From: Kutzneria sp. CA-103260
Lineage (GTDB): Bacteria > Actinomycetota > Actinomycetes > Mycobacteriales > Pseudonocardiaceae
Assembly (NCBI RefSeq): GCF_018263855.1
Contig: NZ_CP073318.1
Span: 3,162,001-3,226,000 of the forward strand
Length of the DNA stretch: 64,000 nucleotides
Direction of reading: 5' to 3'
Shown here one piece after another: positions 43,972 through 53,437 of this stretch. The translations under genes and the position numbers were made by a program. The first letter of the stretch is position 1. Each line of letters starts with the position of its first letter. The notes under the pieces were generated by a model. That model made no database searches. It had not been told where the DNA came from and was given only the letters and a program-made list of their open reading frames with translations.

Positions 43972-46284
43972 TCAGGCAGCCGGCAGTTGCCAGCGCTGGT
44001 TGGCGCCGCCGTTGCAGTCCCATATCTCCAGCTGGGTGCCGTCAGTGGTGGAGAAAGCCGGATCGTCCAGGCATTTCCCGGACTGGGTGCTGCGCAGGCT
44101 GCCGTCGGAGGCCTGCGTCCACTGCTGGTTGGCGCCGCCGTTGCAGTCCCACAGCTCGACGAGCGTCCCGTTGGCGGTGCCCTGACCGGTGACGTCCATG
44201 CACTGCCCCGAGTTCACGAGCGTTCCATTTCGGACGGTCCAGGTCTGGGCGGCCGAGCTGTCGCAGCCGGCCAGCACGACCTTGGCGCCGGCCTGCGCGC
44301 ATTTGCCGGCCATGCCGGAGGTGATCGGGCCGGAGCGGGCGGGGGAGCCGGTGCCGGGTGTGATGGCCAGGTTGTCGAACTGGTCGGTGGCGTAGCCGAC
44401 GACGCCGATGCCGGCCTGGCCGTTGGTCCAGCGGCTGTCGGTAGCCGAGCCGGCCGCCTTGCCGTCGACGGAACCGGTGATGGTCGTGCCCTGGAACGTG
44501 ACGGAGAGCGTGTGCCAGGCGTTGGTCGCCAGCGCGGTGGTGGTTCCGCTGGCCAGCGTGGTCAACGTCCCGGTGGTGTCGCCAGAGACGATCGACCACG
44601 CGCCCGTGTCACTCACCCGGAAATAGTAGGCGTTTTGGTGGGATTGCGGCCGGGATTGGGCATTTGCCCGACCCATCAGCTCGACCGTCCCGGCACTGGC
44701 CAGCCGGACGTCGGCCGACACCGTGTAGTTGCCCCAGTCCTGGTCGCCGAGCAGGGAGAACGCGTCGGAGTCGTCCTGCCATTCGATCGGCCGAACGGGG
44801 GCCATCTGGGTCAGGCACCTGCCGCCGCGGCCGACGCACGGCTGCGCCTCGTACGAGCCCTGCATGTCCGAGAGGTACTTGGCTTCCGTGCCGTTGGCGT
44901 AGCCGTCGAAGTTGTCGCTGTACGGGAGGGCCAAGCCGTGCTCGGCAGGGCTGGCCGCACTGCCCTTGCCCTGGCCGACAGTCGTCGAGATGGTGTACAC
45001 GGTGTTCGGCTGGAGGGTCAGCGAGTAGCTGGATCCACTGAGGTCGCCGCTGTGCTGGAAGTCCGGGCCGTCACCGAGGCTGGTGCTCCACACGTGGGCG
45101 GTGCTCGTGTTGAGGCCGCCGGTGATGTTCAGGCTGACCTGCTGCGCGTCGGTCGCCGTGGACGTCTCGATGATGGTGCTGTAGTCGCGGCCGTCGGTGA
45201 GGGTGACGTAGCTGCCGCTGGTGCCGAGGTAGCCGCTGGCGGTGTCGATGAAGTGCCAGCCGGGCTTGGTGAACTGCGTGACCTGGGCCGTCGCCCACGT
45301 GCTCTTGCCCAGGCTGTACGCCCCGGACCACGGCGACGGCGCGACCGCCAGACCGACCGTGGCGTACGGCAGGTTCGGGTAGATCGCCGCCAGCAGCGGC
45401 CAGTTCAGGTAGGCGGTCATCTTCGCGTCGAGATAGCCGCGGGTGATGGAGCGGATCAGCGCCGCCGTGCCGGTGTTGATGTCCTGCGAGCCGTTCTCGC
45501 TGGCCCACAGCTGCTTGCCGGTGGCCAGGGCGTTCGAGGTCGTGCTGCACGAGATGGCGTCGCCGCCGTCGCCGCCACGGCACGGGTAGTGCGCGCCGAC
45601 GATGTCCACCGACTTGGCGAAGGTCGGGTCGGCCACCATGTCGTCGGCGATCTCCCAGCCGGAGTCCGCGCCGACCACCTTGACGCCGCTGTAGCCCTTG
45701 GCCGCCAGGGTGTTGTGCAGGTTCTCGTACCAGCTCTTGTTGTAGCCACGCTCGTTCCAGCCGCCAAGGAAGTTGATCGCCAGCCCGTGCTGCTTGGCGC
45801 AGCCGAGCCAGGTCATCAGGTAGTCGACCATGTCCTGGGACCAGAAGTTCCCGCCGCCGATCCAGCCCGGGGCGGCCCAGGCCAGGCCGTACAGCTCGAT
45901 GTTCGGGTTGCGGGCCTTGGCCTGCCCGGCCAGCCACCACTCGTAGCCGCCGTCGCAGTTCACGACGCCCTTGGCGTGCTCGATGCTCGGCTCGGAGCCA
46001 TCGGTGGAGTTGGCGTCGCCGCCGATCTCCAACTTGAGCACCTGGAGGTCGGCGCCGTAGCCCGGTTTGAACAGGTAGTCCAGGATCTGGCCGCGCTGCG
46101 GCTCGGGATAGTCGATCAGCAGCCGGGAGTTGCCGCCACCGCCGCTGATCGCGCCGATGCCGTCGAAGGTGCGGCCGCCGTGCGTGCCGTCGACGGTGAT
46201 CGTGGTCGCCGCGTTGGCGGTGACCGGCTCGGCTAACGCCAGCACCGTTACCGCGGCGAACAGCATCGCCCACAACCTGGACAT
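43972..46284 (-). CDS. Secreted GH59 galactosylceramidase-like enzyme with ricin-type lectin
   Basis: The 770-residue protein has a signal peptide (MSRLWAMLFAAVTVLALAEPVTANA). The GH59 barrel matches human galactocerebrosidase closely: FDGIGAISGGGGNSRLL, ILDYLFKPGYGADLQ, LKLEIGGDANSTDGSEPS. The acid/base Glu is in GGWNERGYN and the nucleophile Glu in LWASENGSQDIN. A laminin-G-like domain (to ~640) and a ricin B lectin with repeated CNGGANQxW motifs complete it. It should remove beta-galactose from glycolipids or related glycans. ATG 46284 has GGGGAG upstream and is preferred to ATG 46296. Confidence 0.87.
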   Translation of the reverse strand: MSRLWAMLFAAVTVLALAEPVTANAATTITVDGTHGGRTFDGIGAISGGGGNSRLLIDYPEPQRGQILDYLFKPGYGADLQVLKLEIGGDANSTDGSEPSIEHAKGVVNCDGGYEWWLAGQAKARNPNIELYGLAWAAPGWIGGGNFWSQDMVDYLMTWLGCAKQHGLAINFLGGWNERGYNKSWYENLHNTLAAKGYSGVKVVGADSGWEIADDMVADPTFAKSVDIVGAHYPCRGGDGGDAISCSTTSNALATGKQLWASENGSQDINTGTAALIRSITRGYLDAKMTAYLNWPLLAAIYPNLPYATVGLAVAPSPWSGAYSLGKSTWATAQVTQFTKPGWHFIDTASGYLGTSGSYVTLTDGRDYSTIIETSTATDAQQVSLNITGGLNTSTAHVWSTSLGDGPDFQHSGDLSGSSYSLTLQPNTVYTISTTVGQGKGSAASPAEHGLALPYSDNFDGYANGTEAKYLSDMQGSYEAQPCVGRGGRCLTQMAPVRPIEWQDDSDAFSLLGDQDWGNYTVSADVRLASAGTVELMGRANAQSRPQSHQNAYYFRVSDTGAWSIVSGDTTGTLTTLASGTTTALATNAWHTLSVTFQGTTITGSVDGKAAGSATDSRWTNGQAGIGVVGYATDQFDNLAITPGTGSPARSGPITSGMAGKCAQAGAKVVLAGCDSSAAQTWTVRNGTLVNSGQCMDVTGQGTANGTLVELWDCNGGANQQWTQASDGSLRSTQSGKCLDDPAFSTTDGTQLEIWDCNGGANQRWQLPAA

Positions 46285-46324
46285 GGGTCTCCCCATTCAT
46301 CCTGGCACCGTGGCGGCGGTGCGG

Positions 46325-46338
46325 TGACAACGTTGTCA
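46325..46338. promoter_or_regulatory. LacI-type operator TGACAACGTTGTCA
   Basis: A perfect 14-bp palindrome with central CG, the hallmark of LacI-family operators. It lies 41 bases upstream of the GH59 gene in the divergent region shared with the GH78-like gene. No LacI gene is in the window. Confidence 0.7.
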
Positions 46339-46394
46339 AACCTCACGCACCCTTCATGCTGCCCGGTCACGACCGGCTGGACAAGGGTCGCGCA

Positions 46395-46437
46395 TTGACA
46401 TCTTCCCTACACTGATCGCCGTTAATGAAACGATTCA
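46395..46437 (+). promoter_or_regulatory. Promoter region of the GH78-like gene with second LacI-like site
   Basis: TTGACA at 46395-46400 is a perfect -35; no strong -10 is seen at the usual spacing. TGAAACGATTCA at 46426-46437 resembles LacI-family sites (consensus TGAAACGTTTCA) with two mismatches to symmetry. It covers ATG 46425, which argues that translation starts later, at GTG 46461. Confidence 0.5.
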
Positions 46438-46460
46438 AAGACGGATCGGAGCGCCCTGAC

Positions 46461-48854
46461 GTGAGACTCCCCCGCCGAGAGTTACCCGCCCGCGCCACAA
46501 CCACGCGGGCCCTGGCCCTCGTCGCCGCCCTGCTCGGCGCGACCCTCCTGCCCGCCACCGCCACCGCGACGCCGTCCTGGCAGCAGTACGTCGTCAGCCC
46601 GACCAGCGCCGACGTGCACCCGACCCGGGTGCTCTCGACCACCGGCGACGTCACCAACCCCAACGGACTGCTCGGCACCGGCGTCACCACGCTGCGCCGA
46701 CCCGCCCCCACCGCCAAACCGACCTGGCCGGCCGCCACCACCGCCGCCGCGTCCAGCTTCCACGCCCCCAACAACGGAAACGACGGCCAGCCCCGCACCT
46801 ACGACCCGGGCAACGCCATCGACGGCAACACCGACACGTTCTGGAACGACGACACCATTGCCGCCTACCCGGACGTTCTCACCATCACCACGCCGTCGGC
46901 GGTCACCGAGCCCGGGCTGACGCTCCAGTTCAACGCCGACGGCGTGCCCCAGGACTTCACCGTGCAGGCGGCCGACGGCACCACGGTCGCCACCGTCGCC
47001 GGCAACACGAAAACCCAGCTGGCGGTGCCGTTCACCGCACCCGTGACGACGACTCAGTTCCGTGTCACCGTCACCCGCGACCAGGCCACTGACAAGGGCG
47101 AGTTCACCCGGATCAACGAGGTGTGGCCGGGTCTGGTCGCCGACCCGGTGACGCCGTCGGTGGTCGTCGACTTCGGCAAGGTGGTCGTCGGCTATCCGGT
47201 GCTGCGCTTCACCGGGGCCTCAGCCAACCACCCCGGCCTGCGGCTCGCCTTCTCGGAGAGCACGCAGTTCCTGGGTGACCGCTCGGACTTCAGCCGCTCG
47301 GACTTCGCCGGCGGCCCGGGCACCGACCAGCACGCGGTGCCGACCGGGTCGAGCGTCTGGACCGACACCAAGTCCTGTCTGCCCGACGGCAAGGTCTGCG
47401 CCGACGGCCTGCGCGGCTTCCGGTACGTCAAGATCAGCCTCGACGCGCTGGCCGCCGACGCGCCCGACGCCCAGCCGTCCGGGCAGGTCGACATCGACGG
47501 GGTTTCCTTGGACTACACCGGTTTCCTCGGTTCCTACACCGGCTGGTTCGAGTCGTCCGACCAGCAGCTCAACCGCTACTGGTACGACGCGGCGTACACC
47601 AACGAGCTGGTGATCGACACCTTCCGCCCCACCGACGTCGAGCCGCGCGGCGCGGACAGCCCTTCGCTGGACGGGAAACTGGTGCTGCACGACGGGGCCA
47701 AGCGCGACCGCGACCCGTACGTCGGCGACATCGCCGTCTCGGGGCTGACCACGTACCTCACCCACGACGCCGGCATCGCCGCCCGCAACGTGCTGGCCGA
47801 CCTCGCCGACCACCAGCGGGTCGACGGCTGGATCCCGCCGGCGTCCATCAACAACTACACGCTGCCGCTGTTCGACTATCCACTGTGGTGGGTCGTGTCG
47901 AGCTGGGAGTACGTGCTCTACACCGGGGATTCCGGCTATGGCGCGAAGTACTACCCCAACCTGGTCAAGGCCCTCGACGGCTGGTACCCGTCGATGACCG
48001 ACGCCCACGGCCTGCTCTCCCGGCCCAGCGGCTACGGCGACTACGCCTTCATCTCCCGTGACGGCGAGGTCACCTACTACAACGCCCTCTACGTGCTGGG
48101 TCTGCAGGACGCCGCCCAGCTGGCGAAGTCGTTGGGCCACAACGATGACGCCGCTCGGTGGACGCAGCGGGCCCAGTCCGTGGCCGCCGCCGTGAACACC
48201 AATCTCTGGGATGCCAACTCCGGGGCCTATCTCGACGTCGTCGGCCAGACCCGGCACGGCCAGGACGGCAACAGCCTCGCCGTGCTCACCGGCATCGCCG
48301 ACGCCGGCAAGGCGTCGCAGGCGTTGGCCCACCTGGCCGGCACCGCGCTCCCCTACGGAAATCCCTTCTTCGACAACAGTTCCACCGTGTACGCCTTCAC
48401 CTCCTACCCCGAGATCGACGCCCGATTCCGCACCGGCCGGGCCGACTCCGCCATCGAGGAGATCAAGCGCCTCTACGGCTGGATGGCCGGCCACGATCCC
48501 GGCATCACCGACTGGGAGGGCATCGGCGCCGGCGGCTCGCTCTACGAGGGCGCCTACACCTCCGCCGCCCACGGCTGGTCCACCGGCGTCGTCCCGGCCC
48601 TGACCAACGACCTGCTCGGCGTCACCCCGACCACCCCCGGCTTCGCCACCTGGACCGTCACCCCGCATCCCGGTTCCGTGGCATGGGCCCGCGGCCAGTT
48701 GCCCACGCCCCACGGGCCGCTTTCTGTTAGCTGGCAACAGGTCAACGGCTCGGTGGCCGTGACCGTGACTGCCCCGCCGGGCACCCACGGCACCGTCACC
48801 CTCGGCGGCCGCACCTTCAACGCCGGCCCCGGCACCCACACCTTCCGACCCTGA
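46461..48854 (+). CDS. Secreted GH78-like alpha-L-rhamnosidase
   Basis: The protein of about 797 residues has a signal peptide (TTTRALALVAALLGATLLPATATA). A discoidin-like carbohydrate-binding region follows (about 60-220, YDPGNAIDGNTDTFWNDD), then the six-hairpin barrel. DGAKRDRDPYVGDI contains the acidic residues expected for the GH78 acid site; WEYVLYTGD and GHDPGITDWEGIG also belong to the barrel, and a C-terminal beta domain ends it. Such enzymes remove alpha-L-rhamnose from plant or microbial glycans. GTG 46461 is preferred to ATG 46425, as GGAG sits ten bases before it. Confidence 0.83.
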   Translation: MRLPRRELPARATTTRALALVAALLGATLLPATATATPSWQQYVVSPTSADVHPTRVLSTTGDVTNPNGLLGTGVTTLRRPAPTAKPTWPAATTAAASSFHAPNNGNDGQPRTYDPGNAIDGNTDTFWNDDTIAAYPDVLTITTPSAVTEPGLTLQFNADGVPQDFTVQAADGTTVATVAGNTKTQLAVPFTAPVTTTQFRVTVTRDQATDKGEFTRINEVWPGLVADPVTPSVVVDFGKVVVGYPVLRFTGASANHPGLRLAFSESTQFLGDRSDFSRSDFAGGPGTDQHAVPTGSSVWTDTKSCLPDGKVCADGLRGFRYVKISLDALAADAPDAQPSGQVDIDGVSLDYTGFLGSYTGWFESSDQQLNRYWYDAAYTNELVIDTFRPTDVEPRGADSPSLDGKLVLHDGAKRDRDPYVGDIAVSGLTTYLTHDAGIAARNVLADLADHQRVDGWIPPASINNYTLPLFDYPLWWVVSSWEYVLYTGDSGYGAKYYPNLVKALDGWYPSMTDAHGLLSRPSGYGDYAFISRDGEVTYYNALYVLGLQDAAQLAKSLGHNDDAARWTQRAQSVAAAVNTNLWDANSGAYLDVVGQTRHGQDGNSLAVLTGIADAGKASQALAHLAGTALPYGNPFFDNSSTVYAFTSYPEIDARFRTGRADSAIEEIKRLYGWMAGHDPGITDWEGIGAGGSLYEGAYTSAAHGWSTGVVPALTNDLLGVTPTTPGFATWTVTPHPGSVAWARGQLPTPHGPLSVSWQQVNGSVAVTVTAPPGTHGTVTLGGRTFNAGPGTHTFRP

Positions 48855-48860
48855 TCTGTT

Positions 48861-48897
48861 CCTGGGGCTGGGCTGCTAGGCGATGCCCAGCCCCAGG
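48861..48897. terminator. Bidirectional terminator between GH78-like and HAD genes
   Basis: CCTGGGGCTGGGC (48861-48873) pairs perfectly with GCCCAGCCCCAGG (48885-48897) across eleven bases. The right arm encodes the last residues of the convergent HAD gene. A 13-bp GC stem six bases after the GH78-like stop would end transcription from both sides. Confidence 0.75.
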
Positions 48898-49526
48898 ATC
48901 AGGGCGATGGCCTCCGTCGGATTCGACACCGTGCGCGTGGGCGCGGGTTCGGCGGCCGGCCAGGGGCGGTCGTGGTGGAGCCAGATGGTGCGCAGGCCGG
49001 CGGCGTGACCGCCAACAATGTCCGCAGTGCTGTCCCCAACCATCCAGCCGTCGGCGCCGGGCTTACCCCCGGCCCGGGCGGCGGCTATCTCGAACAGCCG
49101 GACATCCGGCTTCCACACGTCCTCCGCGCCGGAGATCGCCCAGCCGTCGACGCGCTCGGCGATGCCGGTGCTGACCAGGGTGTTGGTCTGCACCACCTGG
49201 TAGCCGTTGGTGACCACGCCGAGGCGCCAGCCGGCCGACCGCAGCCGTTCGAGACCGCCGAGCACGCCGTCGTAGACCGGGATCAGCGTCGGCTGCCATT
49301 CGCTGTACTGGCGGAAGAGCTCCTCGAAGGACTCGGCCAGCCCGTAGCGCTCGCGGACCCGGCCGAAGAACTCCTCCTTGGCCACCCGTCCATCGCCGTC
49401 CGCCTCGACCAGCCAGTCCGCCTCGGCCAGGTCCAGCCCGTGGTCGGCGCAGAACTCGACCGCCCAGGCCCGCAGGCCGGCGGCGCGGTCAGCGAGGGTA
49501 CCGTCAAGATCGAAGAGAGCCAGCAC
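48876..49526 (-). CDS. HAD family hydrolase
   Basis: The 216-residue phosphatase has motif I LFDLDGTLADRA, motif II VVTNGYQ, the Lys of motif III in WKPDVRLF, and motif IV GDSTADIVGGHAAGL, complete for a haloacid-dehalogenase-type phosphohydrolase with a helical cap. The substrate is unknown. GTG 49526 starts right at the first strand; the neighbouring FAD gene diverges 22 bases away. Confidence 0.85.
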   Translation of the reverse strand: MLALFDLDGTLADRAAGLRAWAVEFCADHGLDLAEADWLVEADGDGRVAKEEFFGRVRERYGLAESFEELFRQYSEWQPTLIPVYDGVLGGLERLRSAGWRLGVVTNGYQVVQTNTLVSTGIAERVDGWAISGAEDVWKPDVRLFEIAAARAGGKPGADGWMVGDSTADIVGGHAAGLRTIWLHHDRPWPAAEPAPTRTVSNPTEAIALILGLGIA

Positions 49527-49548
49527 GCCGTTGATCCTAAGATGAGGC

Positions 49549-51102
49549 GTGGACTTCGATGGCGTGGTTTTCGGGGCTGGGCACAACGGGCTGGTCGCCG
49601 CGAACCTGCTGGCCGACGCCGGGTGGCGGGTGCTGGTGCTGGAGGCGGCCGACCATCCGGGCGGGGCCGTGCACAGCGCGGAGGTGACCGCGCCGGGCTT
49701 CGTGACCGACCTGTGCAGCTCCTCGTTTCCGATGGCGGTGGCGTCGCCGGTGTTCGAAGGGCTGTGCCTGGAGCGGCACGGGCTGCGCTGGCGACACGCG
49801 CCGGGCGTGCTGGCCCACGTGCTGCCGGACGGGCGGGGCGTCCTGCTGTCCCGGGACGTCGAACGGACCATGGCGTCGGTGGCGGAGTTCGCACCGCGGG
49901 ATGCCGAGGCTTGGCAGGGCATGTACGACCAGTGGCGACAGGTCCGAACTCCCTTGCTGCAGGCGCTGTTCCGACCGTTCCCGCCAATCAAGGCGGCCGG
50001 AAAGCTGCTGCGGGCAACGGGTTCCGCCGAGGCGCTGCGACTGGCCCGGATGCTGACGTTGTCGGCCCGGACGCTGGCCGAGGAGCGGTTCGACGGCGCG
50101 GGGGCACGACTTCTGTTGAACGGCAACGCAATGCACGCCGACGCCGGCATCGACAGCGCCGGCAGCGGAGTGTTCGCCTGGCTACTGGCGATGATCGGCC
50201 AGGACCAGGGCTATCCGGTGGCCGAGGGCGGCGCTGGGGCCTTGACCGATGCCCTGGTCCGGCGACTGGAATCCCTTGGCGGGCAAGTGGAATGCGGCCG
50301 CCGGGTCACTGAGGTCCTGGTCGCCCGGGGAACGGCCGTCGGCGTGCGGGACCACGAGGGCAACGCCATCCGGGCCACACAGGCCGTGCTCGCGGACGTG
50401 CCAGCGCCACGGCTGTACGGGAACCTCGTTGCCGCGCACCATCTTCCACCCCGACTGCTGGACGATCTGAAGCGGTTCCGGCTGGATCCGGCCACGGTCA
50501 AGGTGAACTGGGCCCTGTCCGGCCCGATCCCCTGGACGGCAGGGGAAGCATCGGGGGCCGGAGTCGTGCATCTCGGCGGCGACCTGGCCACCATGTCCGG
50601 CACGTGCGCGGCGCTGGCGATGGGCCGCACCCCGCAGAACCCGTTCCTGTTGCTGGGCCAGACCACCACCGCCGACCCGTCCCGCTCCCCGGCCGGCACC
50701 GAGTCCGTGTGGGCGTACACCCATGTGCCACAGGGGCAACGCTGGTCCGCCGACCGGCTGTCCTGGTTCGTCGACAAGATCCAGCACATCGTCGAGCGGC
50801 ACGCTCCCGGCTTCGCCGACCTGATCGTCGCCCGGCATGTGCAGGGCCCGGACGACTTCGACGGCACCGTCAACGGCGGCACCGCGGCCATCGGCCAGCA
50901 ACTCGTGTTCCGGCCCGTGCCGGGGCTCGGCCGGGCGGACACCCCGATCGACCGCCTCTACCTGGCCGGCTCCTCCGCGCATCCCGGCGGCGGCGTGCAC
51001 GGCGGCCCCGGCGGCAACGCGGCGCGGGCCGCGCTGGCCCGCGCCGCGTGGGGCGTCGCCTACAGGTCGGTAGTCGGCGCCGCCAACCGCCTCGTGTACT
51101 AG
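49549..51102 (+). CDS. Phytoene-dehydrogenase-like FAD oxidoreductase
   Basis: The 517-residue flavoprotein has the dinucleotide motif VVFGAGHNGLVAANLLADAGW followed by VLVLEAADHPGGAV, and a C-terminal FAD motif YLAGSSAHPGGGVHGGPGGNAA. These match the NAD(P)/FAD-dependent amine-oxidase/carotenoid-desaturase superfamily. No carotenoid biosynthesis genes are near, so the substrate is unknown. GTG 49549 starts at the Rossmann strand. The stop overlaps the convergent protease gene by four bases. Confidence 0.87.
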   Translation: MDFDGVVFGAGHNGLVAANLLADAGWRVLVLEAADHPGGAVHSAEVTAPGFVTDLCSSSFPMAVASPVFEGLCLERHGLRWRHAPGVLAHVLPDGRGVLLSRDVERTMASVAEFAPRDAEAWQGMYDQWRQVRTPLLQALFRPFPPIKAAGKLLRATGSAEALRLARMLTLSARTLAEERFDGAGARLLLNGNAMHADAGIDSAGSGVFAWLLAMIGQDQGYPVAEGGAGALTDALVRRLESLGGQVECGRRVTEVLVARGTAVGVRDHEGNAIRATQAVLADVPAPRLYGNLVAAHHLPPRLLDDLKRFRLDPATVKVNWALSGPIPWTAGEASGAGVVHLGGDLATMSGTCAALAMGRTPQNPFLLLGQTTTADPSRSPAGTESVWAYTHVPQGQRWSADRLSWFVDKIQHIVERHAPGFADLIVARHVQGPDDFDGTVNGGTAAIGQQLVFRPVPGLGRADTPIDRLYLAGSSAHPGGGVHGGPGGNAARAALARAAWGVAYRSVVGAANRLVY

Positions 51103-52496
51103 CCGTTCGGGGTGGTGATCACCTGGAAGTGCGCGCCCTGGCCGCCGCTGTACTCGTTGATGTCCTCCATGATCACGCCGATCGGCGAGTAGTTGTTGGC
51201 CTCGCCGGCGTAGCACGGCCCGGTGCGGTCCTGGCCGGGCAGATTGCCCTCCAGGATGCCCAGCGCGGAGCTGTCGACCTGGCTGAACAGCGGGCCGCCG
51301 CTGTCGCCGGGCCGCGCGCAGATGTCGGTGTTGATGCCGACGTCGGTGGAGGTCACCTGGCCGCAGCGGGTGCCGGGCAGGTAGTCGAAGCCGGCCCCGC
51401 TGTCCACGGCGTCCGGGTAGTTTCCCTTGTTCGAGGCCGAACCGTCGGCGCAGACCACCCAGCCGGCCTTGATGTCGGCCAGCTGGTGGATGCCGGTGAT
51501 CGGCTGGTTGGCCGACTGCGCCGCCGGCCCGGCGCAGTTCTGCGAGGAGTCGGCGCCACCGGGACGGCAGTACAGCAGCACCTCGTTGTGCGGGGACTGG
51601 TTGTTCAGCCAGGTGTCCGCGGTGCCCTGGTCGACGTACTGCACGAACGAGTAGTCGTACGGGTAGGTGTGCTTCTCCGGCCCGTGCTGGTTGAGGATCG
51701 GCGTGGTGTTGTGCTGGGTCGGCACGTTGTTCGTCTTGCCGTTCGAGCAGTGCCCGGCGGTCAGCACCCAGGCGGTGTTGTCCGGGAAGCCGCCGCCGTT
51801 GGAGCGCACGTTGAAACCGGCGGTGCAGCCGCCCATGGTGCCGTTGTCCCGGGTGTAGTCCAGCCGCAGGCCGCCGCGCATCGGGCCGTGGTTGGTGCAG
51901 AACAGCGGATGGCAGTAGCCCCAGTCCACCGGGCCGGACAGCGGCTTCGGCGTCGGCAGGTCCTTCACGACCACCATGCTTGCCTGAGCCGCCAAGGCTT
52001 TCGGCGCGGCGGCGGCCGGCGTGCGCCGCCACAGCACGACGTTGTTGGTCTGCTGGTCCACCGCGGCCAGGTAGTCGGCGTCCGGCCCGGCGTCGAGCTG
52101 GTTGCGAACCTTGCTCAGCTCAGCCAGAGAATGTTGCACGGTGCGGGTCCGCACCTGCCCGCCGTCCGGAAACTGTTGCAGGAACGGCTTGATCGCCGCC
52201 GGGTCGGTGGCGTCGACCGTGAGCACGCCGCCGTGCTGCTGGTCGATGGCCATGCCGCCGTAACTGGCCGATGCCTTGGCCCGCAACGTGGTGTCCAACT
52301 GCGCAGCGTCCAACTGCAACTGCAGCCGGCGCAGCGCCTCGGGCTGGCTGACGCCGTAGGCCTGCTCCAGGTAGCCGACGGACGCGGCCACCTTGGCCGG
52401 GTCCAGCGTGGATCTGTCGACGGCCGCGTCCACGTTCGACGCGACCAGTGCCGGTAGGGCGACCGCGACCGCCGCGGCCCACACCAAAAGACGCAC
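51099..52496 (-). CDS. Secreted trypsin-like (S1) serine protease with propeptide
   Basis: The 465-residue protein has a signal peptide (MRLLVWAAAVAVALPALVASNVDA) and a ~170-residue region typical of alpha-lytic-type propeptides (LDPAKVAASVGYLEQAYGVS). The chymotrypsin fold follows: catalytic His in VLTAGHCSNG, Asp in YDYSFVQY, Ser in RPGDSGGPLFSQ. Several Cys pairs support an extracellular role. GTG 52496 has GGGGGAG just upstream. Confidence 0.87.
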   Translation of the reverse strand: MRLLVWAAAVAVALPALVASNVDAAVDRSTLDPAKVAASVGYLEQAYGVSQPEALRRLQLQLDAAQLDTTLRAKASASYGGMAIDQQHGGVLTVDATDPAAIKPFLQQFPDGGQVRTRTVQHSLAELSKVRNQLDAGPDADYLAAVDQQTNNVVLWRRTPAAAAPKALAAQASMVVVKDLPTPKPLSGPVDWGYCHPLFCTNHGPMRGGLRLDYTRDNGTMGGCTAGFNVRSNGGGFPDNTAWVLTAGHCSNGKTNNVPTQHNTTPILNQHGPEKHTYPYDYSFVQYVDQGTADTWLNNQSPHNEVLLYCRPGGADSSQNCAGPAAQSANQPITGIHQLADIKAGWVVCADGSASNKGNYPDAVDSGAGFDYLPGTRCGQVTSTDVGINTDICARPGDSGGPLFSQVDSSALGILEGNLPGQDRTGPCYAGEANNYSPIGVIMEDINEYSGGQGAHFQVITTPNG

Positions 52497-52532
52497 ATCT
52501 CCCCCTTCGTCTGCTGACGACCGGGGAAGACT

Positions 52533-53336
52533 CTACAGCGACCGCAACAGGTTCAGCGCCTGAGCGGATGGACTGCCCGACTCGGCGTGGAAGACCACCA
52601 GCAGCTGCTGGGTGCCGCTGACGCCGAGCTTCTCGTACCACAAGTCCAGTTCGCCCACTATCGGGTGGATCAGGTACGACTTGCCGCTGGTGCGCCGCCC
52701 CACGTCGTGACGGGCCCACAGGCGGCGGAACTCCTCGCTGCGCACCGACAGATCGCCGACCAGCTCAGCCAGGGCCGGGTCGTCCACGTCCGGTCCGACC
52801 AGCGCGCGCAGCCCGGCCACGACACTGGTGATGGTCTTGTCCCAGTCCCGCCGGTGCATGGCCCGCACGGACGGGTTGAGGAACGCCTCCCGCAGCAGGT
52901 TCACGCCCTCGCGGTAGGTCGGCGACAGCGCGGTGGCCATCGGGTTGGCCACCAGCACGTCCTGGAGCCGGCCCTGCACGAACGCCGGCGTGTCGGTCCA
53001 CGACATCACCAGCCGCCGGATGCCCTCGCCGACTTTCTCCGCCTTACGGGCCGGCCGCCGCCGGGCGACCGGTCGGGCCAGGTCGTGCAGGTACGCCGTG
53101 GCCTCCGAGTCCAGTTGCAATGCCCGTGCGATGGCCTCCAGCACCTGCTCCGACGGGTTCTGATCGCGCCCCTGTTCCAGCCGCAGGTAGTAGTCGCTGC
53201 TGATGCCGGCCAACAGCGCCAGCTCCTCGCGGCGCAGCCCCGGCACCCGACGCCGCCCCTGGTCGGGCAGGCCGACGTCCTCCGGACGCAGCAGTTCGCG
53301 GCGAGCCCGCAGGTACTCGCCGAGTCGCGTGTCCAT
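52533..53336 (-). CDS. XRE family regulator with MmyB-like ligand domain
   Basis: The 267-residue protein has an N-terminal helix-turn-helix (VPGLRREELALLAGISSDYYLRLEQGRDQNPSEQVLEAIARAL). The C-terminal MmyB-like domain reads ADWDKTITSVVAGLRALVG-like and RRTSGKSYLIHPIVGELDLWYEKL. This architecture is widespread in actinomycetes, commonly divergent from an oxidoreductase that it controls; here an SDR gene diverges 101 bases away. The ligand is unknown. Confidence 0.88.
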   Translation of the reverse strand: MDTRLGEYLRARRELLRPEDVGLPDQGRRRVPGLRREELALLAGISSDYYLRLEQGRDQNPSEQVLEAIARALQLDSEATAYLHDLARPVARRRPARKAEKVGEGIRRLVMSWTDTPAFVQGRLQDVLVANPMATALSPTYREGVNLLREAFLNPSVRAMHRRDWDKTITSVVAGLRALVGPDVDDPALAELVGDLSVRSEEFRRLWARHDVGRRTSGKSYLIHPIVGELDLWYEKLGVSGTQQLLVVFHAESGSPSAQALNLLRSL

Positions 53337-53437
53337 GGTCCCAGGTTAGGACGGCTCGCGCCGGTTATCGTGTCCCTGGTGGTACCAGGATTCCCGGAGC
53401 ACTGGCTGACCTATGTGGACGGACGTCTACTGGTGCC

